NCBI RefSeq assembly: GCF_000689255.1 | Contig: NZ_HG964446.1 | Coordinates: 4,992,152 to 5,056,151 of the forward strand | Reading direction: 5' to 3' | Origin: Mycobacterium triplex | GTDB lineage: Bacteria > Actinomycetota > Actinomycetes > Mycobacteriales > Mycobacteriaceae | DNA: 64,000 bases | In this document: one piece after another, positions 8,688-16,483 of the stretch | How positions within the stretch are numbered: position 1 is the first letter of the stretch | How the letters are laid out: every line of letters begins with the position of its first letter | Notes under the pieces: model-generated | Told to the model about the DNA's origin: nothing | Database searches by the model: none | Seen by the model: only the letters and a program-made list of their open reading frames with translations | Translations under genes and position numbers: made by a program

Positions 8688-9518
8688 TCAGAGATACGAC
8701 TCGATCAGCACCGTCAACCGCTCGCACGTCTGGGCATCGTCGCTGAGCGGACTCGCGATCGCCGCGACCGCCGCGGCACGGGGGCGCAAACCGGCGCGGA
8801 CAAGGGTCGCGGTCGCGACGAGCGCACGGGTGGAGGCGGTTTCACGCAGGGCAGCGTCGTCGAGACGTCGAATTGCTTGACCCAGGCGAATGATGTCATC
8901 GAGCACGTCGGAGTCCAGTCCGCTCTCCTGCAGCAGGATCCTCTTCTCGATTTCCGGTGGTGGGAACCCGAGATCGATGCCAACCAGACGCTGCCGTGTC
9001 GACATCTTGAGGTCCTTGAGGACGCTCTGATAGCCGGGGTTGTACGACACCACGAGCTGAAAGCCCTCTGCCGCTTGCAGCTTGAGCCCGCCGAGTCGCT
9101 CGATGTTCAATTCGCGGCGGTGATCAGCCAGCGAATGCACCGCGACGATCGCGTCTTGCCGGGCTTCGACGACTTCGTCGAGGTAGCAGATGCCGCCTTG
9201 ACGCACCGCTTGCGTCAGCGGGCCGTCTACCCACTCGGTACGTGAATCGCGGAGCAGGAAGCGTCCCAACAGATCCGATGACGTCATGTCCTCGTGGCAA
9301 CAAACGGTGAACAGGGGCACCCCGAACTGGTCGGCCATGTGCTCTACGAGGCGGGTCTTGCCGCACCCCGTGGGCCCCTTCAACATGACCGGAAGACCCG
9401 ACCGCCAGGCCGCGGCGAACACGTCGACTTCATCACCGACGGGAATGTACGGGTTCTTGCTCTGCTCAACGTCGCGCATCAAATCCCTTTGATCCACTGT
9501 CAATTCGCTCATCCTCAC
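8688..9518 (-). CDS. norQ: NorQ/CbbQ-type MoxR AAA+ ATPase
   Basis: 276 residues (the second ATG, 9512, is an alternative start). Walker A is GPTGCGKT at about 48-55, Walker B is CYLDEV near 111-116, sensor 1 is VVSYNPGY near 157-163, and STRQR near 173-177 carries a likely Arg finger. NorQ/CbbQ proteins form hexamers that work with a VWA-domain partner (NorD or CbbO) to remodel or metallate a client such as NO reductase, Rubisco or a monooxygenase. It is the last gene of SDR > AveC > NorD > NorQ, 9 bp after NorD. No norB or norC is present, so the client is probably not a classical NO reductase. The symbol is by family. Confidence 0.88.
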   Translation of the reverse strand: MRMSELTVDQRDLMRDVEQSKNPYIPVGDEVDVFAAAWRSGLPVMLKGPTGCGKTRLVEHMADQFGVPLFTVCCHEDMTSSDLLGRFLLRDSRTEWVDGPLTQAVRQGGICYLDEVVEARQDAIVAVHSLADHRRELNIERLGGLKLQAAEGFQLVVSYNPGYQSVLKDLKMSTRQRLVGIDLGFPPPEIEKRILLQESGLDSDVLDDIIRLGQAIRRLDDAALRETASTRALVATATLVRAGLRPRAAAVAAIASPLSDDAQTCERLTVLIESYL

Positions 9519-9527
9519 CTCGCAGGT

Positions 9528-11288
9528 TCAGGCATAGGTATTCATCGCACTGCGCCGTGCCGCATGCAGCGATCGCAGGTATCCATGGTGTTCTTCGGAA
9601 AGCAGTTCGCGCCGCCGCCCGTTGCTCCGCGTCACGCTCAGCGCATTGAGCAGCAGGCCGCGCAGGTGTCGCTGAATATCGCCGCATTGTCCGATAACCC
9701 TAAACGACGCGTCCGACCACACGTCCTCGAGAACCTCGGGTTCGGTCGACGACCGGATGCCGATTCCGGCAACGCCGATACCCTGCAGCACCGCTTCCTT
9801 GATCGCTTGCCTCGCATCGGCGCGGGCGTAGCGATCCTCGTAGCCGTCGTCGTACGGCAGTCCGTCACCGATCACCAGCAACACCATATTCTTTGCCAAC
9901 GCTTGCGATTCGAGGACATGCGTCGCGTGGCGGATCGCGGCGCCGATCCGAGTGAACCCAGACGGTTGCACCGACTGCAGACGGCGCTTTGCGGCCGTGT
10001 CGAACCTTGCGTCGAAACTCTTGACCCGCAGAAATCGCACCGCATCCTTGCCGCGTGAGTAGAACCCGTATGTCCCCACCCGATCGCCCAGGCGCTCCAG
10101 CGCCACGGTCAGGTCGCCCGCGAGTCGCCGTTCCTCTTCGAAGACCACGCGGCCGCCGGAATCCTCCGCGGTCGAACCCGAACAGTCCAGCAGAACAAGC
10201 ACCGAAAGATCGCGGTTGGTCAGCCGACTGCTCTCGTAGATGAACGGGTCCGGGTTGTCACCGTGCCGGCGGTCGGTTTCGTAGTCCAACAGCGCCGACA
10301 GATCCAGCGAATCGCCTTCGGCCTGGCGCCGATGGCGTTGTGGCTCGATTCCGACTCGGGCGAGCGGACGCTGTAGGAGCGGACTGCCAACCTCTTTGTC
10401 GTGTGTCGGTTCCATGTCCGCCGGGTCGTATTCGGCGACGGCACACCAATCGAAACGGTATGCACCCCGATGACAGTCCCACTCAGGGTAACGCCGGCCG
10501 ACGGCCGGAGCCGGTTCAAGTACCGCCGAGAGGAGCCGGCCGAGTGAACTTTTCCTCGCGTTTCGTCCGACGGGCCCGAACCGCTGCTTGCCCACTGGGA
10601 TTTCGGCTGACCCTTGGTTCTTGTCCTGACCACTGCGGCCCATTCCGAGGAGCTTCTGGATGGCATCCCCCAGCGGATTGGGTATTCCCGGTGCCGACAA
10701 CAGATTGACGATCTTGCTTTCGTCGGTCTCGTCCGTGGCATCATCGTCTTGCTGGGGGTCTTCTTCGAGCTGACCGAGGCGCCGTAGGTCTCGGTCGGTC
10801 GGCGAGGCCCGCAGGTCTTCCTCGCTCACCCGCCGCAGTCGGGAAGCCCGTAAGACGCCAACCCACGCCGGGGGCGCTGCGATGCGCTCGCGACCGAGCG
10901 CGCGGTCGAGGGACTCGTCGCTGGAGCCCGAGACTGGCTGCAAATCAGTCGATTTGATGCGGCTCATGGTCCGGGCCGGCAATACATGATCCAATTCCGT
11001 GGCGACACGTCCCAGTTCCAGGGCGAGGTAACGCTGCGCTATGGCGGGGCGCTGCCGCGCCAGCCGGGTCATCAGATCCTTGCGTAGCGCGCCAACGGCC
11101 AGCAGCGCCGCTTGCGCTACGACCGCATCACACGCGTCGGCCGAAGCCAAGTCCGCGGCGACGAACACGGTACGCCCGTCTGTGTGGGTCGGTGCGGCGT
11201 CTGTCGGTTCGACGGTCAGCGGCCGTGCGGCGATCGCCGATGCCAGAACAGCAAATCTGGTGATCGATGAAATGTCGCGCCCTCGCAC
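9528..11288 (-). CDS. norD: NorD-type VWA-domain protein, partner of NorQ
   Basis: 586 residues from a GTG start 2 bp after the AveC-like stop. The C-terminal third is a von Willebrand A domain with a complete MIDAS: DCSGS at 368-372, Thr446 in SGFTRIG, and Asp475 in VIGDGLPYD. The middle is acidic and low-complexity (EEDPQQDDDATDETDES near 175-191), typical of NorD linkers. NorD proteins are adaptors that connect the NorQ AAA+ ring to a membrane client. The tight spacing to an AveC-like membrane protein upstream and NorQ downstream implies these three act together. It is normal NorD length with no sign of damage. Confidence 0.88.
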   Translation of the reverse strand: MRGRDISSITRFAVLASAIAARPLTVEPTDAAPTHTDGRTVFVAADLASADACDAVVAQAALLAVGALRKDLMTRLARQRPAIAQRYLALELGRVATELDHVLPARTMSRIKSTDLQPVSGSSDESLDRALGRERIAAPPAWVGVLRASRLRRVSEEDLRASPTDRDLRRLGQLEEDPQQDDDATDETDESKIVNLLSAPGIPNPLGDAIQKLLGMGRSGQDKNQGSAEIPVGKQRFGPVGRNARKSSLGRLLSAVLEPAPAVGRRYPEWDCHRGAYRFDWCAVAEYDPADMEPTHDKEVGSPLLQRPLARVGIEPQRHRRQAEGDSLDLSALLDYETDRRHGDNPDPFIYESSRLTNRDLSVLVLLDCSGSTAEDSGGRVVFEEERRLAGDLTVALERLGDRVGTYGFYSRGKDAVRFLRVKSFDARFDTAAKRRLQSVQPSGFTRIGAAIRHATHVLESQALAKNMVLLVIGDGLPYDDGYEDRYARADARQAIKEAVLQGIGVAGIGIRSSTEPEVLEDVWSDASFRVIGQCGDIQRHLRGLLLNALSVTRSNGRRRELLSEEHHGYLRSLHAARRSAMNTYA

Positions 11289-11290
11289 AA

Positions 11291-12463
11291 CTAGCCGCGG
11301 TCGAAAGGCACCATGCTCGGCAGCGTGGTGTTAGGGGGTACGACCAGGTTGCCGTTGGGGCCCAGGTGCGCCGATCCACCGTTGGGATCCTGATTGTCGT
11401 TGCGGTACTGAGGAACGGCCGGGCCCGGGCACATCTGGTCGGTACCCTCGCCGCACAGGCCATTAGTCAGATATGAGCGCTTCTGCAGATCCGCCGGCCA
11501 GTCGGCCATGCGCGTCGCGGTCCACGTATTGGCGACGTTGTAGAGACCGAAGAACAACATGTTGACAAAGCCGATCATTGCCAACGCACGCAGCAGGCTC
11601 TTGCGGCGATCCGAGACCTTCAGCGACTCGAGACCACGGTCGGCGAGCGTTTCACCGCGGTCGTTCTTGAAGAAGCGCAAGATTGCGACGGACGCGAATG
11701 CCGAACCGGCCGTGAGCATCTCGGTCAGCGGGAACTTGTGGTAGGTGTTCGGGAAGATGTTGAAGTGTCCGCCCGGGTACTCCCAGATCCCCAGCGGCAT
11801 GAACATGACGCCTTCCAACACGATGTCGAAGGCGAACATCGCGATCACACAGATCACGCCGAGGTTGACCGCGCTCAGACTGGGCCACCGCTTGCGCGCG
11901 GTACGCATCACCCAGCTGCCGGCGAACATCGCCACCACAAAGCAGTACACATAGGCTCCGGGGACAATCAGAATCGGCTCCACCAACATCGCCCCGGGGG
12001 CGGCCTTACCGGTCGCAAAGGGAACGCTATTGACCCAGGAGCCGTAGTTGAGCGCCCAGGCGTTGTAGGTAAACCAGGTGCCGCTGTAGGCAGAGAGCGG
12101 ATCCTGGAACCACACGGTCGCGAACGCGATGGTCAGCGCCCCGTCCACGCTGAGTTTGCCGTCGCGTCGTAACGGCTTGACGACCATGAAGTAGAAGCAG
12201 GCCAATATGGCCGGAATCGAGATGACCTCGAAGAACACGACCGCGACCTTCATGAAGGTCGGCACCGGAGTCGGGCCCACCGGCACGGTCTTGAACAACG
12301 GGCCGAGCACCCAGTTGGTCAGCACCGCCACCATGAACACCAGGTAGACAGCGCCGAGGGCCGCCCACCACTTCACCGGCGCCGATGTGCGCGGCGCCGC
12401 ATCGACTGCCCGGGGCATGTTTACCTGCCTCGGCTGCTCAAGCCTTTCAGCCATCTGGGTCAT
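11291..12463 (-). CDS. AveC-like (spirocyclase family) multipass membrane protein
   Basis: 390 residues. About seven to eight hydrophobic helices occupy residues 30-310, followed by a polar, Pro/Asn/Gly-rich tail that contains the pair NGLCGEGTDQMCPG. Marks include WWAALGAVYLVF, GPTPVPTF, the polar helix end WFQDPLSAYSGTW, and FDIVLEG followed by GIWEYPGG. The D-x-x-x-E pair is also present in the divergent protein at 28243 (DALMETIG). AveC acts in avermectin spiroketal formation; mycobacterial members are uncharacterised. It starts 44 bp after a mycofactocin-type SDR and is followed 2 bp later by NorD. That layout suggests it is the client of NorDQ (inference). A ribosome binding site (AAAGGGG) precedes the ATG. 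Confidence 0.8.
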   Translation of the reverse strand: MTQMAERLEQPRQVNMPRAVDAAPRTSAPVKWWAALGAVYLVFMVAVLTNWVLGPLFKTVPVGPTPVPTFMKVAVVFFEVISIPAILACFYFMVVKPLRRDGKLSVDGALTIAFATVWFQDPLSAYSGTWFTYNAWALNYGSWVNSVPFATGKAAPGAMLVEPILIVPGAYVYCFVVAMFAGSWVMRTARKRWPSLSAVNLGVICVIAMFAFDIVLEGVMFMPLGIWEYPGGHFNIFPNTYHKFPLTEMLTAGSAFASVAILRFFKNDRGETLADRGLESLKVSDRRKSLLRALAMIGFVNMLFFGLYNVANTWTATRMADWPADLQKRSYLTNGLCGEGTDQMCPGPAVPQYRNDNQDPNGGSAHLGPNGNLVVPPNTTLPSMVPFDRG

Positions 12464-12507
12464 CGTTGGCCCCTTTCCTGACCCCGTTCGAAGGGCGAGT
12501 CCGATGG

Positions 12508-13338
12508 TTACTTGTTATTGGTGAAGCCGGCATCCATGACGAACGTGCTGCCCGTAATGTAACGGCCGGCGTCCGAGACCAAGTGCATAATCGAGTCCGT
12601 CACGTCTTGGGGCTCAAGCAGTCCGTTGGGGACCGGAAGCGGATTTTGCAGGTTCTGCGCAATTGTCGGGAACTCCTGCACATAGCGCCCGAACGCTTCA
12701 TTGGCGATCATCGGGGAGTTGACCCCCGTCGGGTGGATGGTGTTCACCCGGATGTTTTCTGGCGCAAGGACATTGGCCCAGGCACGCATCAGGCCGACGA
12801 CGCCGTGCTTGGACGCGGTGTACCCGAGCACGCCCGGCGAGCCGTCCCCAAGCCCGCCGACCAAACCCGCGGTGGAGCTGGTGATCACGATCGACCCGCC
12901 ACGCCCGCCGGCGCGCAAATGTGGAATCGCGGGCATCACCGTGTTGAACACACCAGTGAGCATGATGTCGATCCCGGCCAGGAACGACTCGCGCAGCAGA
13001 CGCTGCTCCCCGGTAATGGCCATGACCCCCGCGTTCGCCAAGACGATGTCCAACCGCCCGAGCTCGGCCACGCCCTCGTCGACGACCCGCTTGACCGCCT
13101 CGTGATCGCGCACGTCGGCGACCGACAGCAGCGCCTTGCGGCCGAACTTCTCGATCAGTTTTCCCGTCTCGTCGAGATCTTCACGGGTCGCGAGCGGATA
13201 TTCCACCGCATCGTCGTTGGCGCAGATGTCGAAGCCGATGATGTCGGCGCCTTCCTCGGCGAGCCGTACCGCGTGCGAACGGCCCTGCCCCCGCGCCACC
13301 CCGGAAATGAAGGCGACCTTGTTGTCTGCGAGTCCCAT
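12508..13338 (-). CDS. Mycofactocin-type short-chain dehydrogenase/reductase
   Basis: 276 residues. The N-terminal cofactor motif is GVARGQGRSHAVRLAEEGAD with the following IIGFDICAND, the signature of the mycofactocin-coupled SDR group, whose NAD is bound tightly and re-oxidised by mycofactocin. Active-site elements include Ser in ITSSTAG and YTASKHG (Tyr-x3-Lys); the C-terminus is GSTFVMDAGFTNNK. It should oxidise or reduce a secondary alcohol/ketone. It is the first gene of the AveC/NorD/NorQ operon. Its divergent promoter contains two AACGnnCGTT sites. No mycofactocin biosynthesis genes are in the window. Confidence 0.88.
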   Translation of the reverse strand: MGLADNKVAFISGVARGQGRSHAVRLAEEGADIIGFDICANDDAVEYPLATREDLDETGKLIEKFGRKALLSVADVRDHEAVKRVVDEGVAELGRLDIVLANAGVMAITGEQRLLRESFLAGIDIMLTGVFNTVMPAIPHLRAGGRGGSIVITSSTAGLVGGLGDGSPGVLGYTASKHGVVGLMRAWANVLAPENIRVNTIHPTGVNSPMIANEAFGRYVQEFPTIAQNLQNPLPVPNGLLEPQDVTDSIMHLVSDAGRYITGSTFVMDAGFTNNK

Positions 13339-13370
13339 GACGTAGCTGTCCCTGTCTTCCTGTCCCTCCC

Positions 13371-13382
13371 GAACGGACGTTC
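13371..13382. promoter_or_regulatory. GAACGGACGTTC site in the SDR promoter
   Basis: Perfect 5-bp arms (GAACG/CGTTC) around a GA centre, about 33 bp before the SDR start. It fits the AACGnnCGTT operator series and sits on the SDR/AveC/NorDQ side of the divergent region. Confidence 0.4.
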
Positions 13383-13482
13383 TGCCGACGGGTCGCGTTT
13401 TTAAGGTTCAACGTCTCATAATTGCCGATCGGCGTATTTGTGTCAATGGCCACACCCACCCGGACGACCGTCATCGCCGCAG

Positions 13483-13494
13483 AAACGATCGTTT
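13483..13494. promoter_or_regulatory. AAACGATCGTTT operator palindrome
   Basis: A perfect 12-bp palindrome 38 bp before the thioesterase start. Its core and one flank match the site at 5464-5473. Together with the 13371 site it could co-regulate the divergent SDR/AveC/NorDQ and thioesterase/thiolase operons. The regulator may be the TetR at 5585, whose own promoter has the same core (inference). Confidence 0.55.
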
Positions 13495-13531
13495 ACATTG
13501 CAAAGGAAACGCGAGGAATTTGGAGCCGACG

Positions 13532-14005
13532 ATGACCCACGACGGTATCGCGCCCGACATGGCGTGGTTGCACCCAGCATCGGACGCCACCGCGGACTGG
13601 CTGGCCTGGGCAAATGCACTGCCGTACTGCCGGGACCTGGGACTGGCATGCGTCGAGTTGAACACCGATTCGGCGACTTTCCGGATGGAGCATTCGACGC
13701 TGACCCCCAACCCCAACGGCGCCGTGAACGGTGGCACCGTGGCCGCTGCGGCCGACCAGATCATGGGCGCGCTCACCATGCGTCAGAGCGACAAGGGGCT
13801 GTTGCCCGCGACCGGCTCCTTACACATACAGTTTCATCTGCCCGCCCGGGCTCCGTTGACTTTTCGCGCCAGCGTGTTGGGCGGTGGCCGGCGAACCAAG
13901 TTCGTCGAGGTGGTCGTGGAGGACCGGAACGGCAACCGGTGTGCCACGAGCCAAGGCACGATGATCGCCGGCGGCTCGTCGGGGCCGCCGTTGCCGGACA
14001 CTTAA
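13532..14005 (+). CDS. PaaI-type hotdog-fold acyl-CoA thioesterase
   Basis: 157 residues from ATG 13532; an in-frame TTG four codons earlier is less likely. The hotdog motif NPNGAVNGGTVAAAADQIMG (about residues 60-80) corresponds to the PaaI pattern in which Asn, Gly and Asp line the active site. The rest fits (GSLHIQFHLPARAP, then ASVLGGGRRTKFVEV). It hydrolyses acyl- or aryl-CoA thioesters. It is the first gene of a six-gene plus-strand operon with NTF2-like protein, thiolase, SDR, FadE and LLM oxidoreductase, which reads as CoA-ester metabolism. The palindrome 13483-13494 lies just upstream. Confidence 0.82.
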   Translation: MTHDGIAPDMAWLHPASDATADWLAWANALPYCRDLGLACVELNTDSATFRMEHSTLTPNPNGAVNGGTVAAAADQIMGALTMRQSDKGLLPATGSLHIQFHLPARAPLTFRASVLGGGRRTKFVEVVVEDRNGNRCATSQGTMIAGGSSGPPLPDT

Positions 14006-14057
14006 TGAGACGCTAAGGTTCTAAAATACTTTTCCGACCTGGACAGTGAGGTTCCCG

Positions 14058-14471
14058 ATGTCGCAGAATGCCGAAATCGTCGCTGATTTCTATGCCGCGC
14101 TCAGTGGCGCGGACCCGGACGCGATAGCGGCTGCTATCGACGCGCACTTCGCCGAGGATGCGGCGATCGAGTGGCCGCCCTCGCTCCCGCACGGCGGCCG
14201 GATAGCGGGAATTCGTCGGCTGCGTGGCTTGTTCACCGGGATCGCAAAAGCCGGTAATCAGGCCGGCGCGACCAATCTCAAGCTGCTGCGAACCATCGGC
14301 GATGGCGATCATGTGGTCGCCTGGATCACCTTCGAGTGGAAGAACCCCGGCTCCGAGGACGCCATCCCCAACGCCGCTCTCGAGGTGTGGTCGTTCTCCT
14401 GCGGTCTGGTACGGGAAATCCGGGCGTTTTACTGGGATTCCGCGGCCATCACCCAGCCGCAACCCGCGTAG
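14058..14471 (+). CDS. SnoaL/NTF2-like small protein (ketosteroid-isomerase fold)
   Basis: 137 residues from ATG 14058. The pattern is that of the NTF2/SnoaL fold: an N-terminal helix with VADFYAALSGADPDAIAA, then AIEWPPSLPHGG, and a strand-rich half (HVVAWITFEWKNP, EVWSFSCGLVREIRAFYWD). Family members include isomerases, epoxide hydrolases, hydratases and polyketide cyclases, and many are uncharacterised. It lies 52 bp after the thioesterase and 26 bp before the thiolase. It may isomerise or hydrate an intermediate, but no catalytic residue set can be assigned. Confidence 0.72.
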   Translation: MSQNAEIVADFYAALSGADPDAIAAAIDAHFAEDAAIEWPPSLPHGGRIAGIRRLRGLFTGIAKAGNQAGATNLKLLRTIGDGDHVVAWITFEWKNPGSEDAIPNAALEVWSFSCGLVREIRAFYWDSAAITQPQPA

Positions 14472-14497
14472 GCCACCGGACCAGCAAGGAGAACCAA

Positions 14498-15691
14498 ATG
14501 TCACGTAGCGCAGTCATTGTCGATGCCGTTCGATCGCCGATGGCCAAGGGCAAGCCACCCAAGGACGGACGCCCCGGCGGTGCCTTGAGCGGCGTGCATC
14601 CGGTCGAATTGCTGGGTCAGGTGATCGGCCAGCTGATGGCGCGCAACGACGTTGACCCCGCCCGTGTCGACGACGTGATCGCCGGCTGCGTCAGTCAGGT
14701 CGGCGAACAGTCGGGTCCGGTCGGGCGCTGGGCATGGCTCTCGGCGGGGCTGCCCGAAAGCGTGCCGTCGGTGGCGGTGCACCGCGCCTGTGGATCCAGC
14801 CAGCAGGCCGCCGACTTCGCCGCGCAGGCCGTTATCGCGGGCGCGTGCGACATCGTGGTGGCGGCCGGGGTCGAGTCGATGAGCCGCATCCCGATGTTCA
14901 CCGCTCGGATCGGCCAGGACCCCTACGGGCCCTCGGTGACGGGACGGTATGCGCCCGGGCTGGTGCCGCAAGGCATCTCGGCCGAGCTGGTGGCGGCCCG
15001 CTTCAAACTCGACCGCGAATCCATCGACGAGTTTTCCGCACGGTCCCACGCGAACGCGGCGGCGGCCGACTTCACCGCCGAGATCGTGCCCATCACGACT
15101 CCAGACGGCCAGGTGGTCAGCTCCGACGAGACCGTCCGGCCATCGACCACGGTGGAGGGGCTAGGCGCGCTCAAGTCATCGTTCTACTCCCCCGAGATGG
15201 CCGAGCGGTTTCCCGAGATCACCGACTGGCACATCACCGCGGGCAATTCATCGCAGCTCGCCGATGGTGCGGCCGCGGTGCTGATCATGGGCGACGACAT
15301 TGCCGAGGAGCTGGGCGTGACCGCACGGGCGCGCTTTCACGCGTTCGGGCTTGCCGCCGACGATCCGATCACGATGTTGACCGGCCCGATCCCGGCGACC
15401 GAACGGGTGCTTCGGCGATCGCATCTCTCGCTCGCCGACATCGACCACTACGAGGTCAACGAGGCGTTCGCCCCGGTCCCAATGGCCTGGGCGCAGCATT
15501 TCGGGGCCGATCCGGCCCGGCTCAACCCCCGTGGTGGCGCCATCGCGTTGGGCCATCCGCTGGGAGCCTCCGGTGCCCGGCTGCTGACCACGATGCTGAA
15601 CAACCTGGAGGCCAGTGGCGGTCGCTTCGGCTTGCAGACCATGTGCGAAGCCGGCGGAATGGCCAACGCCACCATTATCGAACGGCTCTGA
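14498..15691 (+). CDS. Thiolase (acetyl-CoA acyltransferase, FadA family)
   Basis: 397 residues from ATG 14498, preceded by AAGGAGA. All thiolase elements are present: nucleophile Cys98 in HRACGSSQQA, NEAFAPVPMAW, His353 in GGAIALGHPLGASGARL, and Cys383 in TMCEAGGMANATI. It cleaves 3-ketoacyl-CoA to acetyl- or propionyl-CoA plus a shortened acyl-CoA, or runs in reverse. It is followed 24 bp later by a dehydrogenase of the 3-hydroxyacyl-CoA type and then a FadE, so the operon can supply the last steps of a beta-oxidation cycle. No enoyl-CoA hydratase is in this operon. Confidence 0.92.
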   Translation: MSRSAVIVDAVRSPMAKGKPPKDGRPGGALSGVHPVELLGQVIGQLMARNDVDPARVDDVIAGCVSQVGEQSGPVGRWAWLSAGLPESVPSVAVHRACGSSQQAADFAAQAVIAGACDIVVAAGVESMSRIPMFTARIGQDPYGPSVTGRYAPGLVPQGISAELVAARFKLDRESIDEFSARSHANAAAADFTAEIVPITTPDGQVVSSDETVRPSTTVEGLGALKSSFYSPEMAERFPEITDWHITAGNSSQLADGAAAVLIMGDDIAEELGVTARARFHAFGLAADDPITMLTGPIPATERVLRRSHLSLADIDHYEVNEAFAPVPMAWAQHFGADPARLNPRGGAIALGHPLGASGARLLTTMLNNLEASGGRFGLQTMCEAGGMANATIIERL

Positions 15692-15715
15692 AAGCCGCGA
15701 AAGGGATAGCAGCGC

Positions 15716-16483
15716 ATGCAGATTGAGGGAATCACCGCAGTCGTGACCGGTGGCGCGTCGGGGCTGGGACGTGCGACCGTCGAACGCCTGGTGGCATCGG
15801 GGGCCGCCAAGGTGATCATCGCCGACCTACCGTCCTCGAATGGCGAGACGGTCGCGAAAGAACTGGGCGACGCCGTGCAATTCGTCGCCGCCGATGTCCG
15901 CAGCCCCGAGGATGTCACCGCCGCCATCGACGCCGCCGCCGCGGCGGGGCCGCTTCGGGCGGTGGTGCACTGCGCCGGGCGCGGGGGCCCCGTGCGCGTG
16001 GTGAACAAGGACGGCACACCCGGCTCGCTGGAGACCTACAGCGAGGTCATCGGCATCAATCTGATCGGATCGTTCAACGTGCTGCGGCTGGCCGCCGCCC
16101 GGATGGCCACCAACGAGCCGCTGGACGGTGATCGCGGCGTGGTGATCCTGACCGCGTCGGTGGCCGCGTTCGAGGGCCAGATCGGACAGATACCGTATGC
16201 ATCGTCCAAGGCCGGCATCGTCGGCATGACCATCGTCGCCGCAAGAGATTTGGCGTCCAAGGCGATCCGCGTCTGCACCATCGCACCCGGTACCTTCGAC
16301 ACACCGCTTTTGGCGAGGGTGTCCGACGACGTGCGGGCGTCGCTGGCGAAGACCGTGCCACACCCCAGCCGGCTCGGCCTGCCCGACGAATTCGCCCGTC
16401 TGGCGCTGTCAATCATCGACAACGGAATGCTGAACGGCGAGACGATTCGCCTCGACGGTGCGATACGCATGGCGCCGCGGTGA
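15716..16483 (+). CDS. SDR dehydrogenase, 3-hydroxyacyl-CoA dehydrogenase type II / HSD10-like
   Basis: 255 residues. Cofactor motif TGGASGLGRATVERL with acidic Asp after strand 2 (IIADLPSS), indicating NAD(H). Catalytic Ser is in ILTASVAAFEGQIGQ, and Tyr/Lys in YASSKAG. The insert and C-terminus (IAPGTFDTPLLA, PSRLGLPDEFARLALSII, GETIRLDGAIRM) match the HSD10/type II 3-hydroxyacyl-CoA dehydrogenase subgroup. Its place between thiolase and FadE supports 3-hydroxyacyl-CoA oxidation. It overlaps the FadE start by 4 bp (GTGA). Confidence 0.85.
   Translation: MQIEGITAVVTGGASGLGRATVERLVASGAAKVIIADLPSSNGETVAKELGDAVQFVAADVRSPEDVTAAIDAAAAAGPLRAVVHCAGRGGPVRVVNKDGTPGSLETYSEVIGINLIGSFNVLRLAAARMATNEPLDGDRGVVILTASVAAFEGQIGQIPYASSKAGIVGMTIVAARDLASKAIRVCTIAPGTFDTPLLARVSDDVRASLAKTVPHPSRLGLPDEFARLALSIIDNGMLNGETIRLDGAIRMAPR

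Noticed and set aside
8688..11288. Denitrification or NO-detoxification locus because of NorD/NorQ
   Set aside because: No NO reductase catalytic subunit, cytochrome c subunit or nitrite reductase is present. The operon is built around an AveC-like protein and an SDR instead.
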